This document shows, in pieces, positions 1 through 6,384 of a stretch of 7,327 bases of DNA (positions are counted from its first letter, which is position 1; each line of letters starts with the position of its first letter). The notes under the pieces are model-generated. The model was not told the DNA's origin and did no database searches. It saw only the letters and a program-made list of their open reading frames with translations. The translations under genes and the position numbers were made by a program. This stretch comes from Thermoplasmatales archaeon (GTDB taxonomy: Archaea > Thermoplasmatota > Thermoplasmata > Thermoplasmatales > GCA-001856825). The stretch lies in NCBI GenBank assembly GCA_014874235.1, contig JACWAC010000056.1, forward strand, positions 1 through 7,327, read 5' to 3'.

Positions 1-1
1 G

Positions 2-82
2 TCCCTTCCTACCTTCAATAGAGATGACACCAGCTTTATTGGGATTCCAATCTACTGGGTAAGGAATTCTTCAACGAAATGA
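2..82 (+). other. Left edge: possible C-terminal end of an unidentified plus-strand gene
   Basis: Reading from base 2 there is an open frame of 26 codons that ends in TGA at 80-82, one base before the stop codon of the convergent HIT gene. Such tight convergence would match the alaX/KaiC junction further right. The peptide includes a hydrophobic patch FIGIPIYWV, but I recognise no family. A second plus frame (from base 3, stop at 60-62) and a minus frame (from base 1 up to about 70) are also open over this short stretch. The minus frame has no ATG, GTG or TTG start, which makes it less likely. The coding assignment is a guess based on layout, not on homology. Confidence 0.2.
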
Positions 83-83
83 A

Positions 84-490
84 TTATGAGACTGTTATCT
101 CACCTGTACCCACGTTTTCTTCATCCTTAACGGTCTGGTCTTGATAGATATCGTCGTTCGAGTCTGGTGCGAGATGAACGTGCATATGAGGAAAGTGGTC
201 GCCATACACGTAGATGTAGACCAGTTTTGCATTCGTTGCTCTCTTGATAGCGTTGCACGCTTCCGAAGCTCGGTCCCAAATTCTTTTGCTTCTTCTACAT
301 CTAGCTCGGTAATGTAAGGAATGTGTCTCTTTGGCTCCAAATACCAGAGACCTTTGACAGCTCTAAATCTGCTTGCTGTCAATCTCCGCCTGTCGTTTGA
401 CCATACTTCTTCTCTCTTGAAGTCCATACCGACTTGACCATCATAGATTTTGCAGTCCCGGATCATTGCAATGCAACGAGGAATCCCCAA
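84..490 (-). pseudogene. HIT (histidine triad) family protein gene, broken by a -1 frameshift
   Basis: HIT proteins are small nucleotide hydrolases or transferases acting on nucleotide phosphates such as ApnA or AMP conjugates. The frame starting at TTG 490-488 gives a normal HIT N-terminal half (GLWYLEPKRHIPYITELD at about residues 47-64) up to Lys69. It then becomes unrelated Thr/Arg-rich sequence ending near 95. The next frame, entered at the AAAA run at 287-284, continues as RIWDRASEACNAIKRATNAK and carries the catalytic triad PHMHVHLAP (His102, 104, 106; codons near 188-174), ending with TAA at 86-84. The joined product is about 135 residues, normal for the family. The break could be a real mutation, a homopolymer sequencing error, or -1 slippage of tRNA-Lys on AAAA. 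TTG 490 is favoured as start because a TATAATA box at 517-511 lies 24 nt upstream; ATG 466-464 is the alternative. The family call is firm; the state of the gene is not. Confidence 0.8.
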
Positions 491-561
491 ATAGAGTTTC
501 CAAAACGTTCTATTATAGCTTAAAGGTTTAATATTCCCAAGTTAATACTCTTTCGATACAA
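491..561. promoter_or_regulatory. Compact bidirectional promoter between the HIT gene and the unknown gene at 562
   Basis: Two archaeal TATA-like boxes lie about 16 bp apart and face opposite ways. On the minus strand TATAATA (517-511) is centred about 24 nt before the TTG at 490. On the plus strand TTTAATATT (527-535) is centred about 31 nt before the ATG at 562. Both spacings predict leaderless or nearly leaderless mRNAs, and neither start has a Shine-Dalgarno sequence. Because the boxes are so close, TBP/TFB binding on one strand could interfere with the other. Confidence 0.5.
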
Positions 562-1167
562 ATGCCAGCAACAGAGCAACCGAAAGACTGGTTTTCTAAA
601 CTTGACGAGCAATTAACCAAGAAAGAGAAGGAAGTAATGAAAGACAGTTCACGAACCGTAGGTAAGAAATCGGAATTCAATAAGAAGGTACTTACCGATC
701 TGTGGCAAACTTGGGTAAGGTTCAACAAACAAAACATTCATTTTACAATCGATCCAGCGCCCAACAAGTGGCTCGAATTTACAAGTTATCCGGATAAGTT
801 CCAGCTGAGCAATGATTTCAGTTTCGAAAACGTTAGCAACATAACTTTCAAGAACACCGCGGGCGAAGTAGAGAGAGTGGGAGACGCACTGAAGATAATC
901 TACAAGAAGGAGGAGAACGAGAGCATATCTGCAATGTTTGAGTTTTCAGAGGGCGAAAAGTATGACAGGTACACGGGATGGCATCGATACATGACCCAGC
1001 ACATCCTCTACGAATCTCCGATGAAGGAAGCAAAGGTCGAAGAGCTTGAAGAAGTCTTATTGAATGTCATAACAAAGTGGTACGAGAGCCAACTGAGAAG
1101 AAACAGGGACCTTATCATAGAGGAGATAAAGGGCAACTACAAGAAGGGTGAAACATTCATTGAGTGA
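562..1167 (+). CDS. Uncharacterised 201-residue protein, upstream partner of alaX
   Basis: I do not recognise this family. The protein is rich in Lys and Glu, with no signal peptide or membrane segment, so it is probably cytoplasmic. Residues 1-55 look helical and charged (LTKKEKEVMKD, then a Trp-containing segment LWQTWVRF at 47-54). Residues 56-130 look like a beta-rich domain with alternating hydrophobics (IHFTIDPAP, ISAMFEF). Residues 135-150 form an aromatic, His-containing segment (YDRYTGWHRYMTQHILY). Residues 153-193 look like a long amphipathic C-terminal helix. ATG 562 fits the promoter and an almost leaderless transcript. The 3' end overlaps the alaX frame by 20 nt (or 8 nt with the internal TTG start), so the two are almost certainly co-transcribed. 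That suggests, but does not show, a role near tRNA or translation. Codon use resembles the neighbouring genes, and the frame is intact. Confidence 0.8.
   Translation: MPATEQPKDWFSKLDEQLTKKEKEVMKDSSRTVGKKSEFNKKVLTDLWQTWVRFNKQNIHFTIDPAPNKWLEFTSYPDKFQLSNDFSFENVSNITFKNTAGEVERVGDALKIIYKKEENESISAMFEFSEGEKYDRYTGWHRYMTQHILYESPMKEAKVEELEEVLLNVITKWYESQLRRNRDLIIEEIKGNYKKGETFIE
1146..1162 (+). promoter_or_regulatory. Shine-Dalgarno sequence inside the upstream gene, favouring a TTG start for alaX
   Basis: GGGTGA at 1146-1151 matches the GGTGA core that pairs with archaeal 16S rRNA. It lies about 8 nt before the TTG at 1160-1162. The GTG used by the longest frame is itself part of this Shine-Dalgarno sequence and has no good ribosome site before it. 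The site sits in the last codons of the unknown gene, consistent with translational coupling. Confidence 0.5.
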
Positions 1168-1837
1168 GGGTAGACAGCTAGTCTACCTCCAGGGAATAGA
1201 GGGCTCTTATCTGAGAGAGCTCGACGTGAGGGTCATCGGGTATGAGAATGGGGGCTACATTTTAGACAGAACCATCATGCACTACCAGGGAGGCGGACAG
1301 CCGGGTGACAGGGGAGTACTTCTGTCTGGAGACCTTAGCATCCCGATATACAACGTAAAAAAGAAGGGGAAGAACGTTTTGCACCTCTCCACGGTGGAAA
1401 CTCCGATAGATCGGGGCAAGCTGGTTCTGGATTGGGAGAGAAGATACAAGATAATGAAAATGCACACACTCCAGCACGCCATCTCCTCGGTAATTTTCCA
1501 GGATGGTTATGAATCCCTTATAACTGAGGTATTTCCGGGGTATGGTTTCATTGAAAGTAACAGGGATGATATCAAGATAAGAGGGGAGGGTTACGATATC
1601 AACAAGATCTCCAGAAACCTAAAGAGATACGACGTAAGGAGGGAGGATTTGGACCCCAGGTTGATGGCCAGATGCAACCTGGATAAACTCCCGAAGTCAA
1701 TCAGCGAGATCTCGGTGGTGGAGATAGAGGGGTTGGATTTGTGCGCCTGTGCGGGCACGCATGTCAAGAACACAGCGGAGATAGGTGATTACTGGATACG
1801 AGCGCCCGGTAACAGAGTCGAGTTTGGACTTTTCTGA
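1148..1837 (+). CDS. alaX: Stand-alone alanyl-tRNA editing protein AlaX
   Basis: AlaX proteins are free-standing relatives of the alanyl-tRNA synthetase editing domain that hydrolyse Ser-tRNA(Ala), and sometimes Gly-tRNA(Ala), in trans in the cytoplasm. Visible signatures are the GGGQPGDRG loop (residues 48-56), the first zinc motif HTLQH (His106, His110), the second zinc motif CAGTH (Cys201, His205) in CACAGTHVKNTAEIG, and a terminal RVEFGLF. Glycine-rich loop and metal ligands are all present, so it should be active. At about 229 residues it matches the AlaX-M size and lacks the aminoacylation and C-Ala domains of AlaRS. The longest frame starts at GTG 1148. However, GGGTGA at 1146-1151 is an excellent archaeal Shine-Dalgarno for the in-frame TTG at 1160, so the true N-terminus may be four residues shorter. 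It follows the unknown gene with overlapping ends. Confidence 0.93.
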   Translation: MKHSLSEGRQLVYLQGIEGSYLRELDVRVIGYENGGYILDRTIMHYQGGGQPGDRGVLLSGDLSIPIYNVKKKGKNVLHLSTVETPIDRGKLVLDWERRYKIMKMHTLQHAISSVIFQDGYESLITEVFPGYGFIESNRDDIKIRGEGYDINKISRNLKRYDVRREDLDPRLMARCNLDKLPKSISEISVVEIEGLDLCACAGTHVKNTAEIGDYWIRAPGNRVEFGLF

Positions 1838-1844
1838 TAAAAAC

Positions 1845-2540
1845 TCACTGGAAGAGTTCCGATTTTGCCAGGATCTCAATTCCGTTCGACCCTATACTGT
1901 ATGGCCTTGCCTTCCTGTCGTGGTTTGTGAGCCGCATTTTGAGTACCCTTATGATGCTGGTCGTAGAGCCGAGATTATCGTCGTACTTGTTCTGGAGAGA
2001 TATAACTCCATCAGAGACGAATTCCGCCAAGCCATCCCTGCTGGAATATGGTAGCGTTACGTTGGATTCGGCGAGCAGGAGGGAAGTGACTTTCAGGTCT
2101 CGTAAGGCATTGGAGAGATTGATTATCACGTTCCTCTTCAGGATGTCATTTTCCGCCACCATCAGGATCAGAGAAATGCTATCTATGATTATCCTCTTGG
2201 GCTTTAGAGACTCCAGACTTGCCTTGAAATTTCCCTCAGACTTCAGCATTTCGACAAACTCCACCGTGTCCGGATTCAGAAGGAACAAGTTCTTGTCCAG
2301 ATAGGGGGTGAAATCTTTGCTGTATGCCTTGGATGCGAGAATGATGCTCTCCTTCCTTTCCTCAAGGGTAAAATAGACGACGTTTTCACCCTTGACTGCG
2401 CCCCTGTGGGCGAAGTGTATCCCCATTGTTGTCTTTCCTGCACCGTAGCTCCCCAAAACAAGGGTAGAACTCCCATCGGGGATTCCACCACCTAGCATCG
2501 TGTTTAATCCATCTACTCCGGTATCCATATTTTCCATCAT
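1845..2540 (-). CDS. KaiC/RAD55-like RecA-superfamily ATPase with intact active site
   Basis: This is a single-domain RecA-fold ATPase of the KaiC/GvpD/RAD55 group, which in archaea are linked to signal transduction and regulation rather than recombination. It opens with the family start LDxLLGGGIPxGS-like segment (GVDGLNTMLGGGIPDGSS, residues 8-25). A complete Walker A GSYGAGKT (30-37) and the LEER segment with the likely catalytic Glu (60-61) follow. Walker B is RIIIDS (Asp120), and the C-terminal KMRLTNH signature (201-207) that contacts nucleotide across the subunit interface is present. At 231 residues it is one KaiC domain, without HTH, receiver or membrane extension. ATG 2540 overlaps the TGA of the preceding gene (ATGA), and a second ATG follows immediately. 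GGTGA just upstream is better spaced for the second ATG (2537). It is the last gene of the three-gene operon and converges on alaX with a 7-nt gap. The partner or target is unknown. Confidence 0.9.
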   Translation of the reverse strand: MMENMDTGVDGLNTMLGGGIPDGSSTLVLGSYGAGKTTMGIHFAHRGAVKGENVVYFTLEERKESIILASKAYSKDFTPYLDKNLFLLNPDTVEFVEMLKSEGNFKASLESLKPKRIIIDSISLILMVAENDILKRNVIINLSNALRDLKVTSLLLAESNVTLPYSSRDGLAEFVSDGVISLQNKYDDNLGSTTSIIRVLKMRLTNHDRKARPYSIGSNGIEILAKSELFQ

Positions 2541-3337
2541 TTCACCTTCGTTGTATTGAGCACTATCATTCCCGTTTTGTAGTCAAATTCGGTGTCGAAT
2601 CTCTCTATCTTTTCCCTCTCTATGAGCGGCAATACTCCGGTAAATCTCGGGATAGTCATGTATCTCTTTCTCTTGCTGGATTTCTCTGTCGAGTTCCATT
2701 CGAACAGCAGCGTTCCGTCAAATATCTCCATCAATATGTTCTCCGCCCGCCTCTCTATTATGTTCGCTGTCATCAAAACATAAACGACTGAATTCCACAT
2801 CTTGCTTGCCCTGGAGATTCCCCTAGATATATCGAACATCGTCTTTTCATCCAGGTACCTGCTCGTGACAAGATCGGTGAACGAGTCCAAAATAATCAGC
2901 TTGTTTTTCCCAGCTTTTTCTATCTCCTTGATGAAAGATGAGATGAGATTTTCTTTGTCTCTTATAGTACCTCCTCCGATCCATGAGGTTGGTATCTGAG
3001 TCTGGGAGTAGTAAAGTCTCGAAAAATCAAGAATTGATATTCTCTTTCTTAGGCTAGATGCAAGTCCCTCTTCCAGCGAGAGGCTAAGTATCCTCATTAT
3101 TTCATTTGCCGGCTTGGAGAAGGAGACGTAGAGGATACCTTCAGGAAACTCAACTTCGTAGTTCGCTAAGTCTCTTGGGATCCTACCGTCCAGTGCTCTC
3201 GCGAGGTTAACTGCAGACGTCAGTGAGAACTCAAAATTCCCAGCGCCCGGTTCGCCGAGCAGGAGTACTGAACTGCCCTCTGGAATGCCTCCCTTCATTA
3301 TGTTGTCCAGTGAGGGAACGAATGTCGGTACTTTCAT
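2537..3337 (-). CDS. RecA/KaiC-superfamily protein with degenerate Walker A (predicted inactive ATPase)
   Basis: The fold is clearly that of the KaiC-like group: a FVPSLDNIMKGGIPEGSSVLLLGE start (residues 6-29), a beta strand ILYVSFSKP (68-76) at the place of the LEE segment, and Walker B KLIILDS (Asp151). The P-loop, however, reads GEPGAGNFEF (28-37). The Lys and Ser/Thr that bind phosphate and magnesium are replaced by Asn34 and Phe35. There is also no acidic residue where the catalytic Glu is expected (Lys75 in SFSKP). The 266-residue protein is otherwise intact and has no frameshift, so it has probably been kept as a non-hydrolysing partner, nucleotide sensor or scaffold. Similar inactivated RecA-superfamily proteins are known from archaeal genomes. 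ATG 3337 overlaps the epimerase TGA as ATGA, and its own stop overlaps the start of the active ATPase, so the products are probably made in matched amounts. Function is inferred only. Confidence 0.85.
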   Translation of the reverse strand: MKVPTFVPSLDNIMKGGIPEGSSVLLLGEPGAGNFEFSLTSAVNLARALDGRIPRDLANYEVEFPEGILYVSFSKPANEIMRILSLSLEEGLASSLRKRISILDFSRLYYSQTQIPTSWIGGGTIRDKENLISSFIKEIEKAGKNKLIILDSFTDLVTSRYLDEKTMFDISRGISRASKMWNSVVYVLMTANIIERRAENILMEIFDGTLLFEWNSTEKSSKRKRYMTIPRFTGVLPLIEREKIERFDTEFDYKTGMIVLNTTKVK

Positions 3338-4272
3338 CTGGATACCCCTGCATCCACGATTGCTTTCTTGACTGCATCCGTACTGTCAATCTCGTATCTC
3401 CATCCGTTTCTCAGTGCCTTGGTAATGTCGAGACCGGCGAACTTGATGTCGCCGACCCACCCGGCACCTCCCGGTCCACCAACGTAACTTATCTTGGCTC
3501 CGGGAGAATATCTAGCAACTGTCAATTCTGCTATCTGAGTCACAGAGGTTCTTCCTCTTGTACCCAGGTTGAAGAGACCATCTTCTTTACCGTGAAGAGC
3601 TATGATTCCATTTACGCAGTCGTCCACGTATATGTAAGACTTTTTCTGAGTTCCGTCACCAAGCACGTCAAGTGTTTTTTTGTTCATAGCCAACTTCTCA
3701 ATGAAATCTGCTATTGCACCGTGAGTACCCTTCTTGCCAACCACATTGGCAAACCTGAAAATTGAGGACTTGAAGCCGTAGTTGCTGGAAAAGCTGAATA
3801 TGAAAGCTTCTGCCGCGAGTTTGGACGCACCATAGTGTGATATCGGTTTCAGCGGACCGTACAATTCGGGAGTGGGAATCACGTCCGCAATGCCATATAC
3901 TGCACTCGTCGAAGAGAAGATTATTTCTTTCACATCCTTCTCCCTCATCGCTTCCAATACTGAATGGGTCCCCTGAACGTTCTCTCTAAAATCTACCGTT
4001 GAATCGTCAAACCCCTTCCGTACATCTGCATTTGCACTGAGGTGGAAAACTATATCGATTCCATCCATTTCTCTTTTCAGGGCATCGTTGTCATTTACGT
4101 CGATCTTTTTAAAGGTAAAATTCTTTGACGATTGAAATTCTTCGATGTTTTTAACTTTGCCAGATGAGAGGTTGTCGAGTCCGACAACGTAATTTTCTTT
4201 TATGAGGCATTCTACGAGGTTTGAACCGATAAATCCAGCTGCCCCAGTTACCAAAATTCTTTTGTCCTTCAC
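3334..4272 (-). CDS. NAD-dependent nucleotide-sugar epimerase/dehydratase (UDP-glucose 4-epimerase-like)
   Basis: This is an extended short-chain dehydrogenase (SDR) acting on nucleotide sugars, probably a 4-epimerase supplying precursors for surface glycans or protein glycosylation. The NAD-binding Rossmann motif TGAAGFIGS (residues 9-17) is followed by Asp33 in GLDNLSSG, which holds the adenosine ribose. Further signatures are HLSANADVR (77-85), the catalytic Ser/Thr region SSTSAVYG (120-127) and the YxxxK pair Tyr147/Lys151 in YGASK. The substrate-domain motif RFANVVG follows. The length of 312 residues is usual for archaeal GalE-like enzymes. Specificity (Glc/Gal, GlcNAc/GalNAc or uronic acid) cannot be read from sequence, so I give no gene symbol. 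The start is GTG 4272-4270 with an AT-rich box (AAAATTATT, 4305-4297) about 29 nt upstream. It is the first gene of the operon, overlapping the degenerate ATPase gene by ATGA. Confidence 0.92.
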   Translation of the reverse strand: MKDKRILVTGAAGFIGSNLVECLIKENYVVGLDNLSSGKVKNIEEFQSSKNFTFKKIDVNDNDALKREMDGIDIVFHLSANADVRKGFDDSTVDFRENVQGTHSVLEAMREKDVKEIIFSSTSAVYGIADVIPTPELYGPLKPISHYGASKLAAEAFIFSFSSNYGFKSSIFRFANVVGKKGTHGAIADFIEKLAMNKKTLDVLGDGTQKKSYIYVDDCVNGIIALHGKEDGLFNLGTRGRTSVTQIAELTVARYSPGAKISYVGGPGGAGWVGDIKFAGLDITKALRNGWRYEIDSTDAVKKAIVDAGVSR

Positions 4273-4390
4273 CGTTTGAGAATAGGTGCGAAATCTAATA
4301 ATTTTCTCTATTAAGTAGAAAGAATGGTTGTTGTTCCTGTAACAACAGTATGATCAGTCTAACAAGATTTGGTCACGACATTCCTAGGGC
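4273..4390 (-). promoter_or_regulatory. Intergenic region with putative promoter of the epimerase operon
   Basis: On the minus strand AAAATTATT (4305-4297) is centred about 29 nt before the GTG at 4272, the spacing expected of an archaeal TATA box with a leader of a few bases. No Shine-Dalgarno precedes the GTG. The box is weaker than those of acs or lysA. Upstream of it (4329-4347) lies a small hairpin, listed separately, which may separate this operon from acs. Confidence 0.4.
4329..4347 (-). terminator. Small hairpin downstream of acs, possible terminator
   Basis: TGTTGTT (4329-4335) and AACAACA (4341-4347) are perfect inverted repeats around a 5-base loop. In the direction of acs transcription the hairpin starts about 43 nt after the stop codon. 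It is followed by a pyrimidine-rich run (CATTCTTTCTACTT) but no long T-tract. Archaeal termination depends mainly on T-rich tracts, so the role is uncertain. It could also be an operator for the epimerase promoter. Confidence 0.3.
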
Positions 4391-6352
4391 TCACTGGCTT
4401 CTCTGTCGGGAATTCCCTGAAGCTTTCAGTTCCTTCTTGAATTTATCAATCGCTTCCTTAATTTCTTCAACTGATGCTTCGGATTCCAGAGTGGTCACAT
4501 CTCCTGGTATCTGATCCTGGTATACCGCCTTGATTATTCTTCTCATGATCTTTCCACTCCGGGTCTTCGGAAGGGATCCCACTATATGTATTTCATCGGG
4601 TACGAGTAATGAGCCAAAATTCCGTCTAATTCCATTCTTTATCGTATCGACGGCAGAATCCAGAGATGTGCCGCTCCCTAGTACCAAGAAGGATACTATG
4701 CTCTCTCCCTTGACCTGATGAGTCTTCCCAAAGACACCAGCTTCGGCCACTAATCCCGTTGAGAGAAGAGCGTCCTCCACTTCGATTGTTCCAATTCTGT
4801 GCCCTGATACTTTCAACACTTCATCCGCCCTCCCCAGAAGCCAGAAATACCCATCCTTGTCCTTGACTGCATAGTCACCTGTAAAGTACGCGTTACTCAT
4901 CTTGCCGAAATACAGAGACCTGTACTTTTGATCGTCCTTGTTTAGTCCGATCATCAAACCTGGCCACGGTCGTTTCAAGAAGAGAAATCCTTTTTCTCCA
5001 TTCTCAGCCTCTTTTCCACTTTGATCGATTATCACTGGTTCTATTCCTGGCAATGGCAGTGTCGCAGATCCTGGTTTCAGTGGTGCAACTCCGATTCCAA
5101 TGGCGGGACTGATAACGAATCCCCCTGTTTCTGTTTGCCAGTACGTGTCTATTACTGGACACTGTGAATTTCCTATTTTTTCGTAGTACCACTCCCACGC
5201 AACCGGGTTTATGGGTTCTCCTACAGATCCCAGCACCCTCAGAGAAGATAGATTGTGGTTCTTCGGATACTCGTCACCGTACTTCATCAAAGCCCGTATT
5301 GCCGTCGGAGAGGTATAGAGTATGTCCACTTCGTAATACGATATTATCTTCCAGATTTGATCCGGCGTAGGATAGTCGAAACTGCCCTCGTAGAGTATGG
5401 AAGTCAGACCCAGGATTAGAGGAGCAAACACTATGTAGCTATGTCCGGTTATCCAACCTATGTCTGCCGCACACCACCACCTATCACTCTCCTGAGGGTC
5501 GAACGCCCACTTTAGTGTGTTTGTAACCCATACTCCATATCCGCCGTTACCGTGTACCACTCCTTTGGGTTTGCCCGTAGTCCCAGAGGTGTACAGTATG
5601 AACAGAGGATCATTGGAATCCATCCTTTCGGGCTCAACGTAATCCTTTTCACGTATTATGTCGTGATACCAGTAGTCCCGTCCTTCCGTCATATTAATCT
5701 CATTGCCGGTGTGCTTGACTACTATTACCGATTCCACAGTTTTTGTCAGTTCCAAAGCCCTGTCGACAGTTTCCTTGAGTGGGATTATCTTGCCTCTCCT
5801 GAAGCCTCCATCTGCCGTTATCATCAGTTTTGCGCCGCAGTCGTTTACTCTGTCAGCTATCGCCTCAGCTCCAAACCCGGAGAAAATTACCGTGAATACC
5901 GCCCCTATTCTGGCCGCGGCAAGCATGGCAACTGGCTCTTCTATGATCATGGGTAGGTAGATTGCGATCCTGTCCCCTTTTCTTATTCCCATTTCCAGCA
6001 GAGCCTTAGCAAGTGCGTTGACCCGTTTGTAGAGACCTCTATAAGTCACTATCTTTTCGTTGCCTTTCTCGTCTACCCAGATATAAGCCGCCTTGTTTCT
6101 CCTTATTCCATTGGCGTGCCTATCAACCGCATTGTAACTCAGATTCAATTTTCCGTTTACGTACCATCTGTAGTAAGGTTCACCACTCTTGTCAATGATA
6201 GAATCCCATTTGGAGTACCAATCCAAAATCCATCCAGCGTCACTGTAGAACTTTTCGGGGTTATCGATGGACTCCCGATAGACCCTGGCATATTTGCCCA
6301 ACCCCGGATTCATAAAGGATTCAAACGGAAGTGGGTTTGGAGAGTCACTCAT
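4391..6352 (-). CDS. acs: Acetyl-CoA synthetase, AMP-forming
   Basis: The enzyme activates acetate with ATP and CoA to acetyl-CoA, via acetyl-adenylate, in the cytoplasm. At 653 residues it has the full family length. The N-terminal acetyl-CoA synthetase region is present (DWYSKWD, YNAVDRH). The adenylate-forming P-loop is YTSGTTGKPKG (254-264), and the acetate-pocket region is GWITGHSY (299-306). The core motif DTYWQTETGG (402-411) has Trp405, the residue that limits the pocket to acetate or propionate. The hinge/ribose motifs TGDYA (491-495) and GRADEVLKVSGHRIG (507-521) follow, and the C-terminal catalytic lysine is Lys601 in PKTRSGK. That lysine is the site of acetylation control in related enzymes. 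The last about 35 residues are a charged tail (VEEIKEAIDKFKKELK) that looks helical. ATG 6352 is supported by a TATA box 26 nt upstream. The gene follows the Nudix gene by 30 nt on the same strand. Confidence 0.97.
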   Translation of the reverse strand: MSDSPNPLPFESFMNPGLGKYARVYRESIDNPEKFYSDAGWILDWYSKWDSIIDKSGEPYYRWYVNGKLNLSYNAVDRHANGIRRNKAAYIWVDEKGNEKIVTYRGLYKRVNALAKALLEMGIRKGDRIAIYLPMIIEEPVAMLAAARIGAVFTVIFSGFGAEAIADRVNDCGAKLMITADGGFRRGKIIPLKETVDRALELTKTVESVIVVKHTGNEINMTEGRDYWYHDIIREKDYVEPERMDSNDPLFILYTSGTTGKPKGVVHGNGGYGVWVTNTLKWAFDPQESDRWWCAADIGWITGHSYIVFAPLILGLTSILYEGSFDYPTPDQIWKIISYYEVDILYTSPTAIRALMKYGDEYPKNHNLSSLRVLGSVGEPINPVAWEWYYEKIGNSQCPVIDTYWQTETGGFVISPAIGIGVAPLKPGSATLPLPGIEPVIIDQSGKEAENGEKGFLFLKRPWPGLMIGLNKDDQKYRSLYFGKMSNAYFTGDYAVKDKDGYFWLLGRADEVLKVSGHRIGTIEVEDALLSTGLVAEAGVFGKTHQVKGESIVSFLVLGSGTSLDSAVDTIKNGIRRNFGSLLVPDEIHIVGSLPKTRSGKIMRRIIKAVYQDQIPGDVTTLESEASVEEIKEAIDKFKKELKASGNSRQRSQ

Positions 6353-6384
6353 AATTACTATTCTAAAACGGGGTATATAAAATT
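6353..6384 (-). promoter_or_regulatory. acs promoter, TATA box abutting the Nudix stop codon
   Basis: TTTTATATA at 6382-6374 is the clearest TATA box in the window. Its centre is 26 nt before the A of the acs ATG, predicting a leaderless acs mRNA. The box directly follows the TAA (6385-6383) of the Nudix gene, so acs can be transcribed alone as well as by read-through. No Shine-Dalgarno precedes the ATG. Confidence 0.7.

Noticed and set aside
1..70. Minus-strand gene start at the left edge
   Set aside because: The open minus frame contains no ATG, GTG or TTG and is bounded by a stop, so it cannot begin within the window.
95..283. C-terminal part of the HIT frame after Lys69 as genuine protein
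   Set aside because: The sequence becomes Thr/Arg-rich and has no HIT triad, while the next frame over the same bases carries the triad, so this part is out of frame.
1785..2304. Open plus-strand frames across the end of alaX and into the ATPase gene
   Set aside because: They are antisense to a clear KaiC-like gene with all motifs, show no family signature and have no promoter or Shine-Dalgarno.
2537..3337. Degenerate Walker A as a sequencing error or pseudogene
   Set aside because: The frame is intact for 266 codons with conserved Walker B and normal composition. Restoring GK[ST] would need several independent substitutions.
3223..3765. 180-codon plus-strand open frame with many Cys and Ser
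   Set aside because: It is antisense to the epimerase and degenerate ATPase genes, whose motifs are unmistakable. The Cys/Ser-rich composition is typical of a shadow frame.
5552..5960. Two plus-strand open frames inside acs
   Set aside because: They are shadows of the acetyl-CoA synthetase gene, with no start signals or recognisable protein pattern.
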